Positions 52,997 to 62,464 of a stretch of DNA of 64,000 bases are shown in pieces. Position 1 is the first letter of the stretch, and the number at the start of each line of letters is the position of its first letter. The translations under genes and the position numbers were made by a program. The stretch lies in assembly GCA_013399875.1 (NCBI GenBank), contig VXAZ01001058.1:2591782-2655781 (forward strand), read 5' to 3'. A model generated the notes under the pieces. The model was given only the letters and a program-made list of their open reading frames with translations. It was not told the DNA's origin and ran no database searches. The DNA comes from Gymnorhina tibicen (taxonomy: Eukaryota > Chordata > Aves > Passeriformes > Artamidae).

Positions 52997-55900
52997 GTAT
53001 GTGGAGCCTAAATCACCATTGTTTCTTCCCTGAAATGGTGGGGTAAGAGAACGGAAGGCATGAAGGGCGGGGGGTGAGCAGGGAAGGAAGCAAGACTTTT
53101 TTGCTTTGAAGTCTTTTCCTTTCTAACCACGACGTGCAGCTTCGGTGCAGCTTCTTCCAGCATCTCCCAGCAGACTCTGACATTAATGCAGCACCACTTC
53201 AGGTGCAGCCTGAGCTGATTGAGGGGATCTTGAATAGTCTTAGCCCTAGGGGCTGTATTTATGTGGTGCAAATGAGTGTGCATGAAATCCAGCAGTACTA
53301 ACTGGGCTGTGGGTGTGTCCTAATGATTCACTGTGGCTGATTATTTTTCTAATTTGTTTTTTAATCAGTAAGAGATATGATTAATTGTCCTGTCTGGGCC
53401 TGAAGAGATCCAAATTTGCCTTTATTAACTCCTCATTCTACCGTTCCAACAAATACAACAGCAAATGCAACAAGGTACTTCAGGTGCCAAAATTAATCAG
53501 TGTTGATTCTGGAATTCTCAAAGTAATTTTGATTATCTGTATTAAGAGAACGCTGTTACATTTTTTTCCTCTGCGTGTGTGTGTGTAAAGAAGCTTTGTT
53601 CCACTGCACTCATTTTATATATTATACTTAATGCAAATTTAAGCCTGAAGGGCTCCGTCTCTACTGACAACAGATGGACTCTTCTCCCGGCTGGTCTGAT
53701 GGAAGTGAGAGGTGCAATATTTGCAGATGAAGTTGGGAAATGCAGTTGTTAAAAGATGACACCCCAGATTTGCAAAGCGGAATTTTGCTGATGCTCGGCT
53801 GACATTCAGCCTCCAGAACTGATAGTATTGTGTTCCAGAAGAGTTCTCCCATGAGTTTTTAGGCAAACTGTGGGGTAGAAAGGGGTGTGTTAGTGCAGTG
53901 ACCTGCACAACAGCAGCTGAAATGGACAGGACACGTGTTTGGTATAAATGTGTGTCTCCTGCCGGGAAGGGGAAGGGCCAACTTAGTGTAAGTGTCTCTA
54001 TTTATTAATTTATGTAGCATTTACAACAAGTATGTGAGGGATTTATTGGAGCACTATGCATGCAAGGGAAGAGGAGTGAATCATCCTAACGGCACCGTTG
54101 CTATCCACACGCTTCTTGCCTTTTTAATTACTCAGTAATGAAATTGAGATGGAGACGGCTCTGCCTGGGATCCAGGGCCCCAGGAAACCCCTGGCATGCT
54201 CCTAACAGGCCTGGGAAGGGGATGTAACAAAAACGAGCCTTGTGCACCTCTGTTGCAATACTTGTAGGAGGTTGCTAAGAGTAAAAGCAGCTGCTCTCCT
54301 GCGAGCAACAGCGAGCCTCCGTGTACGCACAGTTTGTCCTCTGCAGTCGGCACGGTTGGCTTGAAAAGTCTGCCTAAATCTGGTGGGATTTTGGCTCACG
54401 AGTCAAAGCCTTGGCATGTGTGTGCTGTTGAGCAGAGCCCCGTCCCCAGGAGGGACCTCTTGGTGCCCCTTGGCCCGCAGAGACTCCGGGTCTGTGAGCA
54501 GGGATGAGGCTCCGCTCGCAGCTCATCCTGCCGGGGTCGGTACCATGGGAACTGGCACGGCTCAGGATGTGAGTCAACACCCAGCAGAGTTCCTCAGAAG
54601 TGCTTCCCATACACACACACACACATTTCCTCGCAGTGCAGTGGGCGTAACCTGAGCCCGAGAAGATTCCTTGTCTCCAGCTTCCCACTCACCCTCATTC
54701 ACTGGTAAAGATAGTGACAAATACAGTAATATCGAATATCTATCCTGTAATAAATGCTAATAATGGGAGTAATATCCCATTCAGGGATCACTTGAGCAGC
54801 AGTAAGGGCTGTAATTAAACCTCTCAAGGAATTAAGTTTAATATTTAGATTAAGTTGCTGGAAGAGCTTTGAATGCAATCGTCCTCTTAATTCTCTGCCA
54901 GCACATGTGTTACAGGCCTGTGCTTCCTGCTTGCTCTGGACAGGCAGCTCCACACTCCCGTGTGCAGGGAAATTGGGATTTACTCAAATTTTTTCCGTGG
55001 CTGAAAAAGGAAATGGCATGCTGGTGCAAAATTTCCAGGTTGCTCTCTTTTTATGGTCAAAGTTGAAATAGAAACTCCTAAAAATAATCAGGCTTTGCTT
55101 GGATCTTCACTTAGTGCCCTTCACACAATTTTTTTTTTTAAACTATTGCTCAGATTTGCTGAAAAGATGAATATATTTCATAACCTTTTTTTGTTCCCCA
55201 TTGTGGGATTCTTCCAGCTAATTATTTTCTTAGTAACTCTACAGCAATAAGAAAGGGGAAAGCCTAGTCTGGGACTCTGAAGATTACAGCTTTTAGATCT
55301 TCAAGACATCTGTAATTACTGCTGTTATTATGTTTATAACTCTTTATTAAATTTACAAGGCCAAAATTTTCAGGAAAGACATACTAAGCACAGAAGTATA
55401 AATAAATTAGAAAGCACTTAACCTTCGTAGCAGCAAAAGATACATCCTCCATGGAAAAAAAAAAGAAGAGGAAGGAGAGCTTCCCTTCGTATGTCTCTTC
55501 CTTTTAATTACACTTCTAAGAACATCATGTTTGTGGGACCCTTATTCTTTATTGACTGTAGTTGAACTGAGCCAGGGGACTTGGAAGATACTGAGGTAGG
55601 AAGGAAATGGCAGATCCGTGCTCTGTGTCTCATCTCTTGAGGAAATAGCCTGAGGAGGTCACATTCCCTTTACTGCTCCTGCCTTTTTAGGTGTTTGGAC
55701 CTATGAGCAGCAGTGATCCTTGTCCCTGCTTCCCCCAAAGCAACCCCACAGCTCTCAAACAGGTCTGGGAGGACCCCAGTGGGAATCCTTGCCTTGTCCT
55801 CTCCTGTACTGGAGCATTCTGGCTGCTTTAGCACCATCAGAGAAAATGGCAAGACAGAGGCCGAACGTGGTACCTTAGATGGTAGCATTAAAAAGCCAAG

Positions 55901-56159
55901 TTACTTTTTTCCATGTTTTAGGAGTTTTGTTTGTTTAAATCACGCAACTAAAACATTTTGTTCACTTTTCAAAAGGTGCTTTGGTTTCTATATAGCAAAA
56001 GCTGGTAAAGTGTATGTTTTATTATGACTTAAACTATCCAGGTGTTTATGGATTGCGTAGAGTTATGGGGCCTTGGTTTCATTTAAAATTCTGTTCGTGC
56101 TCTTGTCTGTAAATATATTTTTGTGTGTGTGACTCTCAAAAAAATCTGTTTTTTTAAAG
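52997..56159. other. PITPNM2: Intron after coding exon 6 (3.16 kb)
   Basis: Flanked by GTATGT and CTGTTTTTTTAAAG. It contains (GT)6 at 53575-53586, (AC)7 at 54611-54624 and a moderately GC-rich stretch at about 54150-54560. No gene is seen. Confidence 0.88.
54611..54624. repeat. (AC)7 microsatellite
   Basis: Seven uninterrupted AC units form a short dinucleotide repeat in the intron. Confidence 0.9.
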
Positions 56160-56264
56160 AGGACTTGTCTGACAATGAGGAAATGTTCCCGAAAGAAATA
56201 ACGAAATGGAGTTCCAACGATCTGATGGATAAAATTGAAACCCCCGAATGCGATGATGTCCAGG
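56160..56264 (+). CDS. PITPNM2: PITPNM2 coding exon 7 (residues 357-392)
   Basis: The exon follows TTTTTTTAAAG and ends GTCCAGG|GTAATT. It encodes the final E of FFAT, then DLSDNEEMFPKEITKWSSND and LMDKIETPECDDVQ. The KWSSNDLMDKIE block is characteristic of PITPNM2. The acceptor AAG is a less common choice than CAG but has a good T tract. The length of 105 bases keeps the frame. Confidence 0.96.
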
Positions 56265-57126
56265 GTAATTCTTTTCCAAGTACAAACTGCGTGTGCTATT
56301 TTACAGTATTTCCAGGCAATTGTCACAGCCTCGTTCTGAACAAGGTAAAACTTGTTATCCTCGTCTCACAAAGGGAGAAGCTGAGACAGAGCATAAAAAT
56401 GACTGCCCAGTGCTGCCGAAAAAGATTTGCTCAGCGGGAGCTGGGATAGCTTTTGATTCTCTTTTATTTTCCAAGTTGGTTTGGCTCCTTTGTGTGACAG
56501 CCAGGATTCTCTCATATAATGATGAAATATCCCAGCTCTGTCTTGAATGACTTGAATTTCTCCTGACTCTTCTTTTCCTTTTGCTCCATCCTTTGTTCTT
56601 GACCGTATCTGCCTCAGTTTTATTTTCTGCTCATCATTATGAAATGGTGAAAGGAAGCTTTAGCTCCTCAGCCAGAGCGATTCACGGTGGAAGGTGACAC
56701 TCAGGCTTTCTGGTACAAAGTCAGTCTGTGTAGGCACAGATGTAGGAATACATCAGATCTCTACTCCCCAGCGTAGTTCAAGCAATTCCTTTTATTTTCC
56801 CACAAACCAATCATTTCTGACAGTTGTGCAGGGATTTCCCATTGTTGCCATCCTTAATAAAGCAGCGGTACCAGATCGCTGTAATGAGAGAAGAGCTCGC
56901 TAAATGTCCTCAGCTCTTACCCAGGTTATGAGAAACTGCTGGAAAATAAATGACCCAGCATTGCCCAGGCTTCTCAGGTGGAAAGGAGGCAAGAAGGAGA
57001 GAGAGGGTGATGTGATGAAATACTGAAGGAGATGTGAGGCATTGGAACAAGCAGTGTCTTTATGGAAGAGTGTCTTTGCCAAAGAGCATCTGGCAGCACT
57101 GACATTTTACCCCTCTGTGCTCGCAG
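56265..57126. other. PITPNM2: Intron after coding exon 7 (0.86 kb)
   Basis: Flanked by GTAATT and TCTGTGCTCGCAG. No feature is recognised inside. Confidence 0.9.
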
Positions 57127-57197
57127 GTGACTTGTACCAGGAGACAACAGCAGAGTACCACGTGGGCTCCAGCGTGGAGAGGCTCAGCATCATCGAG
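57127..57197 (+). CDS. PITPNM2: PITPNM2 coding exon 8 (residues 392-415)
   Basis: A small 71-base exon between GCTCGCAG and ATCGAG|GTGAGT. It encodes GDLYQETTAEYHV, then SSVERLSIIE, corresponding to the family segment between FFAT and the hydrolase-like region. It ends in phase 0. Conservation is lower here than in neighbouring exons, but the SSVExLxIIE core, the perfect donor and the phase match support it. Confidence 0.93.
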
Positions 57198-59903
57198 GTG
57201 AGTGCTTTGGCTTCTTGTAATGAGATCCTTTGTGGCTGGAATGTCTCTGCGTGGGATAAGTGGGTCCCTTTACTGTGAGCAATGTCTTGTCTCTGTGTGC
57301 TGCTGAGCCCCAGTAACACCTGTGTGTGTCCTTCTGTACTTCACATTTAAGGGATTTTTCTCCCGCCTTTTGAACATCATATAGAAAATGCTGTGTAGTT
57401 TGCAGGCAGCATCAGGTATCCAGCTGGAAAAAAACGGTAATCCTGTGGGGATCAGAGCAGCTCGAGGCTGGGTGGAGCTATCCTGAAGTGCCAGATGAGC
57501 AAGTGTGGGAGTGGGAGAAAACATTCCTGCAGCACCGAGGTGCTAAGGACAGCGCTCAGCTGAAGCCCACAGGGGGAAGCTGCTCAGGGGTCTTGTTTGG
57601 AAACCAGTTATAGCACAGCCTGTGTTAGTGCTCTGGGCAAAATAATAAATAAATAACACCATGCTGACCCACCCCAGCTTTCTAGACCTGTGCAGTTCAG
57701 AGTCCTGGTGAGACACCCTGGGGTGGCTGTTCCTGTCCTGCCCTTACAGCAGCTGCCTGTCTGCTGCAGAGGTGGTGCAGCTGCTTTGCAGAGGGTGGTC
57801 ATTATGTCTGAGTGGTTCATCAAAGGCCGTGAGTTTTGGAATTACTGTCTGTGCCAGGCTCTAAGTTCGTGGTGGTTTGGCTTTTCCATAATAGACTGAG
57901 AGCTCAAGGGCCATGAGGAGAGTGGGTGGCTGGGAGGGGAACAGCTCTGACCACCTCAAAATAAGCAAGTCACAGCCCTAAGATTTCTCTTGGAACTCAA
58001 GATGGTGTGGGAAACTTGTCTTCCTCAGAGGGCTGTGCAAACTCAACCCCCTCCTGTTTCTGCCTTCATTTTAGAAAAAGAACAGACTTCAAAGCAAGAT
58101 GAAAAAGACAGTTATTTGTAGTTGTTCACAAGCTGTCTGCTAAAATAGTATGAAATTCCTGTGCCACCAATTGCAATGATTTTCAGGTTAAAAGCTTCCC
58201 TCACCAGAGGGTGGTTCAGGATTTAGGTGTTTTAAGAGGCTCCAGATCTTACAAGGAAGTTCTAAATAGTTACCTCCACCCTTAAACTAATCAGCAGTTC
58301 CCCACTTCCTTCAGAGCAGAGGGTAATGAACTGAAAGGTGCCTCCAAATCACCGCTGATAAACTTCTGCATGACCGGAGCTAGGTGACTCATGTCATTCT
58401 CCAAATGAGCACTTAAAATACTTGTCTGGAAGCAGAAGAGGTGCTGAGACGCTTCGAGGGCTCCTCCTGTGCCTCCACCCAGGGAAAGGTTCACTGTGCA
58501 GGTGCTAGAACTGGAGTCAGAGAAGGTTTCAAGAGCAGGCTTGAATACAGTGGAATGGTACTAAATAATTAAAGGCCATTCTTATGCAGGAGGTCTGGAA
58601 AAATCGTTTTTACAGACTTGGATGTGAATTTTAATACTTCTGGTGGGCTGTGTAGTAAGACAAGCTTTAACAGTATCTGGTAAAAATGTAATCTAGTTGT
58701 TAGGCTGCTAATGTGTGCTTGGGCATGCTTTCCTCCCACCAGCAGGTCTGTCAGGGACTCAGTCACTGCTCAAAGGACAACAGGTGACTAAAGATGCTAG
58801 AATTAGAACAATTTGCCAAATGGAAAACGCTGCTGCCCTCCTCCCCTGCCATACCCCCTCTCAGTGGCAACAGGGTTGCTCAGGATGTTCTCAGATGTTG
58901 TCTCTGTTAGCCCAGGGGTCAGGCACAGGAGGGTTTGCACGGATCTCAGAGGTGTGGGATGGAGGATTTGAGTCCGTGTGGGAGCTGTAAACACTGAAAG
59001 CCCTGGTAGCAAATAGATATTAAAATAGTCACTGCTCTGTTGTGTTACAATATGTGCACATGGATGCTCTTGTACCTGCCTGGGCCGTCAGGATTGGGCT
59101 TACAGCTCTGCTGGCAGGGCATTAATGATAAGGATACAATTCCCTCCTCCCCCCAAATGACAGCCTGTATGTTTAGGCAAGGAGTTGGTTCAACACAATA
59201 AACAAATCACCTGGGCAGCCAAATTAAAACCCTTCACTGTGTTCATGCAGCAGTCTCAAAGCCACATGCTGGCCATTCCTTGGGTTATAGGGTCATGAAC
59301 TTTTTTCTTTTCAGTTCCTCTCTTACAACAAAGCAAAATTCAACAACATTCAACAAAATTCAACAATTCAGTTCCTCTCTTACAACAAAGCAAAATTTAA
59401 GCAAATCTGAAGTCTTATTTATAACTTCTGTGTCAGGCAAACATGCGATGACTGATCTTCCCACAACTTCTCTCCTCAGTAACTTGCCACTTGCTGACCT
59501 GTTTGATCTCATTTGTTAATTTTGCTGAATGTGTTTCACTGCCAACTGCTGCAGCTGAGCTCAGCACCCCACAAAAAGCAACGCCCATCTCTTATTTCTG
59601 TATTTTTCCACCCTAATACACATGAGGAATGTCTTTACTGCTGCCATGTTTTACCTGGATACAATTTTACGCAGGTTTTGTTTTGACTTTCAGCATTTCT
59701 TCTGCTTCTGACAAGTCAGGCTGTGTACATTTGTGCATGCACAAGTGTAGGATAAGAGACCTGGAAGGAGTACTCAGGTTCTCAGCTGTAGTATTCTGGT
59801 GTATCTAATGGCCTTTGCCATAAATTAATTTGCAATGAATTAAACACAAGTCACCCCTTTGAAAAATGAGCGTTTCTGTGTGCTCTCTTCCATCCCCACC
59901 TAG
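57198..59903. other. PITPNM2: Intron after coding exon 8 (2.7 kb)
   Basis: Flanked by GTGAGT and CATCCCCACCTAG. It contains the 31-bp duplicated repeat at 59310-59397 and a short AATA-rich run near 57640-57656. Otherwise nothing is recognised. Confidence 0.9.
59310..59397. repeat. 31-bp perfect direct repeat at 57-bp period, with ATTCAACAA-type spacer
   Basis: The same 31 bases occur at 59310-59340 and 59367-59397, both starting TTCAGTTCCTCTCTTACAAC. The 26-base spacer is built of repeated CAACA and ATTCAACAA units. The identity of the copies suggests a recent tandem duplication, and such loci are often length-variable. Confidence 0.9.
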
Positions 59904-60148
59904 GATGAATCTGTGCAGCCATTAATGCAGCCAAGTAAAATCCATGTCCTCCTCTTGGTCCTCCATGGAGGGAACATCCTGGACTCAGGAAGTGGTGACC
60001 AGAGCTCTAAGCAAGGGGATGTCAACACCATCACGACCGTGTTTGACACGGTGATGAGGGTGCATTACCCAGCTGCTCTGGGACACATCGCCATCAAACT
60101 CGTCCCTTGCCCAGCCATCTGCTCCGAAGCATTTTCCCTGGTGTCCAG
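59904..60148 (+). CDS. PITPNM2: PITPNM2 coding exon 9 (residues 416-497), start of hydrolase-like region
   Basis: The exon follows CCCACCTAG and ends GTGTCCAG|GTAAGC. It encodes [54 protein letters not shown] and [18 protein letters not shown]. The hydrophobic strand VLLLVLHGG followed by DxGxGD resembles the opening strand and oxyanion-side loop of an alpha/beta hydrolase, as seen in the DDHD protein family (structural inference). At 245 bases it ends in phase 2. Confidence 0.97.
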
Positions 60149-60603
60149 GTAAGCTGATGCTGTTTTATCATGGAATGGTGGTTTTGGGGGGGGTTTTGTT
60201 TTGTTTTATTTGTTTGCCTGAGATGTTCTGCATGGACCCCTGAAAGCTCTGACCGTGCTTTGAGAATGTATTTATTAATGTACCAGCGAGGCATTCAATC
60301 TCGATTTCATACTTAGCTGGAGTGAATACAGTGATCATGCAGCACAAGTTCTGAGATTGATTTATTCTAATTAATCCAATAAATACTAAGGATTTAATTC
60401 CTTGTCTGGGGGTTGTTCTGTCAGTGTAAGTATGTTGAAGATTTACGTTTGATGGGAGGGAAAGATTTATTAAGCTCTCAGCCATTCACAGAGGAATAAA
60501 TGGCCTTCCTGTCTTGAGGCTTTTTTTTTATGAACCACAACACTTTCCTGTACTGCCTGCAAGTTGTTTTCCCCATATTCCCACTGTCTCTTGCCCTCTC
60601 CAG
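60149..60603. other. PITPNM2: Intron after coding exon 9 (0.46 kb)
   Basis: Flanked by GTAAGC and CTTGCCCTCTCCAG. It carries a G8 run and GTTTT-type units at about 60180-60212. No other feature is seen. Confidence 0.9.
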
Positions 60604-60793
60604 CCTCAGCCCATACAGTCATGACGAGGGCTGCCTGTCCAACAGCCAGGATCACATTCCCCTCGCTGCGCTCCCCCTGCTCGCCACGTCCTCCCCGCAG
60701 TACCAAGAAGCCGTGGCCACTGTCATTGTCAGAGCCAACCAGGCCTACAGTGAGTTCATCAAATCCCAGGAGGGCACCTCCTTCAATGGCCAG
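60604..60793 (+). CDS. PITPNM2: PITPNM2 coding exon 10 (residues 497-560)
   Basis: The exon follows CCTCTCCAG and ends GGCCAG|GTGAGC. It encodes [40 protein letters not shown] and [17 protein letters not shown]. The SPYSHD and [17 protein letters not shown] blocks are signature sequences of the PITPNM family. The exon completes a serine codon split across the junction and ends in phase 0 after 190 bases. Confidence 0.97.
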
Positions 60794-61817
60794 GTGAGCC
60801 AGGGGCTGCTCAGGCCACAGCCAGAGGAAGAACAAATGAAGCAATTTCCTTCTGAAATTCTCTTTGCCTTAAATCTCTCAGGAGGGATGGAAACATGACA
60901 GTGTTGGGCTGCAATAACGAAGTGTTGTGCTTTCCATTTCTTTCTTTCTGAGAGGTAGAGATTATTGCTTGTGTGCTGTCCTGAACCTTTGGGATTCAAA
61001 GCAAAGCCTGAGTTTGTGTTCAGAAATGAAGCTCCAAAGCTGTGAAGTTAATCAGGTTTCAGTGTGACACACCCTGCCTGAGCAGGAATGCTGCCTTTGT
61101 TACTAAACATGGTCTCTTCCCCATTGCAAACCAAGGCTGTTTAAGCATTCCTGGCTTTAAAGACCTTCAGCAGCTCGTGCTGGAGCTGTCGCACCCATGG
61201 GTTTATTTTCTGAGACTGTGCAGCTGCTGCACCCCATAAAGAGCATGACTGAGCCTCACACCTCTGAGCAAAGTGACTCCCCAGCCCCACGAGGGCAGAG
61301 ACATTGGAGGAGCTGTCACACTGCACTGCTGTAGTGTGATTTATCCATCCTGAGCTTCTTCCCAGCCAGCCCTCTCCTGCCCAGGGACCGTGGTGCTTTA
61401 CTGTGCCTGTCTGCTCATACCTTTGGAGGCAGGACACTGTTATCCCCTCGGGATACAAATGGGCAGAAGCTTTCCTGAGGTAGTACGGATAGCTGGCAAG
61501 GGGGATCCAGCTTGGTTTCTGGAGCTAGCACTGGGATCAGGGCTCTGTGTTACTGTCCTGTCACTCCAGCTGGCTGGTAGGGACAGCCAGGACACCTGAG
61601 CTGTGTGAGAGAAGGGGAGTCTGCAGGCAATGATGGATTTCACTGGCTGAACAGTTTTACTGATGAAGGCACTGGGCATCCTGTTGCTGCAGCTTGTCCA
61701 GCTGCAATCCAGCGCTCTGTCCAACCGTTATTTCTGAACTGAAGTCAAGGGACTTTTTTTTAAATTTCCTTTTTATTTCTCCTCCTTCTCCTCCCCTGCT
61801 TCTGTTGCCTGCCTCAG
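60794..61817. other. PITPNM2: Intron after coding exon 10 (1.02 kb)
   Basis: Flanked by GTGAGC and TGTTGCCTGCCTCAG. A T-rich and pyrimidine-rich stretch (about 61753-61815) precedes the acceptor. Nothing else is recognised. Confidence 0.9.
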
Positions 61818-61937
61818 GTCTGCTTGGTGGGGGACTGTGTTGGAGGGATCCTGGGATTTGATGCCTTATGCTACAGCAATCAGACCGTGTCCGAGAGCCA
61901 GAACAGCAGTCGGCGAGGGAGCGTGGTGAGTGTCCAG
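61818..61937 (+). CDS. PITPNM2: PITPNM2 coding exon 11 (residues 561-600), lipase-like elbow
   Basis: The exon follows CTGCCTCAG and ends GTCCAG|GTAATG. It encodes VCLVGDCVGGILGFDALCYS, then NQTVSESQNSSRRGSVVSVQ. GDCVGG sits where the nucleophile elbow GxSxG is found in the DDHD phospholipases. Here Cys567 replaces Ser, which fits the PITPNM proteins being non-catalytic in this region (inference). RRGS is a possible basophilic kinase site. The length of 120 bases is phase-neutral, so this exon could be skipped without a frameshift. Confidence 0.97.
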
Positions 61938-62252
61938 GTAATGCTGGCTCCCAGTTCCTCCGTGGAGCCTGTTTTTAGTAAGGATCTCCTGAAACAACAA
62001 AGGCTATTCCTTATCAATGGCAGATGTGTCTTAAGGTGCATATGGGTGTCAGTTTGGCTGTGTTTGCTCTAAACAGGGACGTTTCACCCTCTGGTGTGAA
62101 GCATCACCCACACCTTAGGGAGTGGTTGGGCCTGAGATTCTGTATTGGCCTCAACTGGATCTTGGGGTAAATGGGGAGAGGAGGATAGGAGGGAGGTGTT
62201 ATAATGTGGGTGTATTCTTAATTCAGCTAAATCCATATATTTCAAATCCCAG
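61938..62252. other. PITPNM2: Intron after coding exon 11 (315 bp)
   Basis: Flanked by GTAATG and TATATTTCAAATCCCAG. This is the shortest intron in the window and contains no other feature that I can see. Confidence 0.9.
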
Positions 62253-62464
62253 GATACCGACCTTCTGTCTCCTGGGATAACGGTGAACAACAGCCACTGT
62301 TCCAGTGGCTCTAATCTGGAAGCCAGCAGACACCTCAGCAGGAGCAACATTGATATTCCTCGTAGCAACGGAGAAGATCCAAAGAAGCAGCTGCCACGAA
62401 AAAGGAGTGATTCATCCACCTATGAACTGGACACGATAAAGCAGCATCAAGCCTTTCTTTCAAG
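62253..62464 (+). CDS. PITPNM2: PITPNM2 coding exon 12 (residues 601-671), Ser-rich linker before DDHD
   Basis: The exon follows AAATCCCAG and ends TCAAG|GTAAGG. It encodes DTDLLSPGITVNNSHC, SSGSNLEASRHLSRSNIDIP, RSNGEDPKKQLPRKRSDSST and YELDTIKQHQAFLS. The part after residue 620 is strongly PITPNM2-specific. The long glycine-rich run that I recall in the human protein between the HC and the SRHLSRS segments is absent here. The exon ends in phase 2, and the next exon lies outside the window. Confidence 0.96.

Noticed and set aside
40075..62464. Alternative assignment to PITPNM1 or PITPNM3
   Set aside because: PITPNM1 differs in the FFAT flank, the linker and the segment after GDxVGG, and PITPNM3 lacks the PITP domain. 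The exon chain here begins with a full PITP domain and carries PITPNM2-type motifs.
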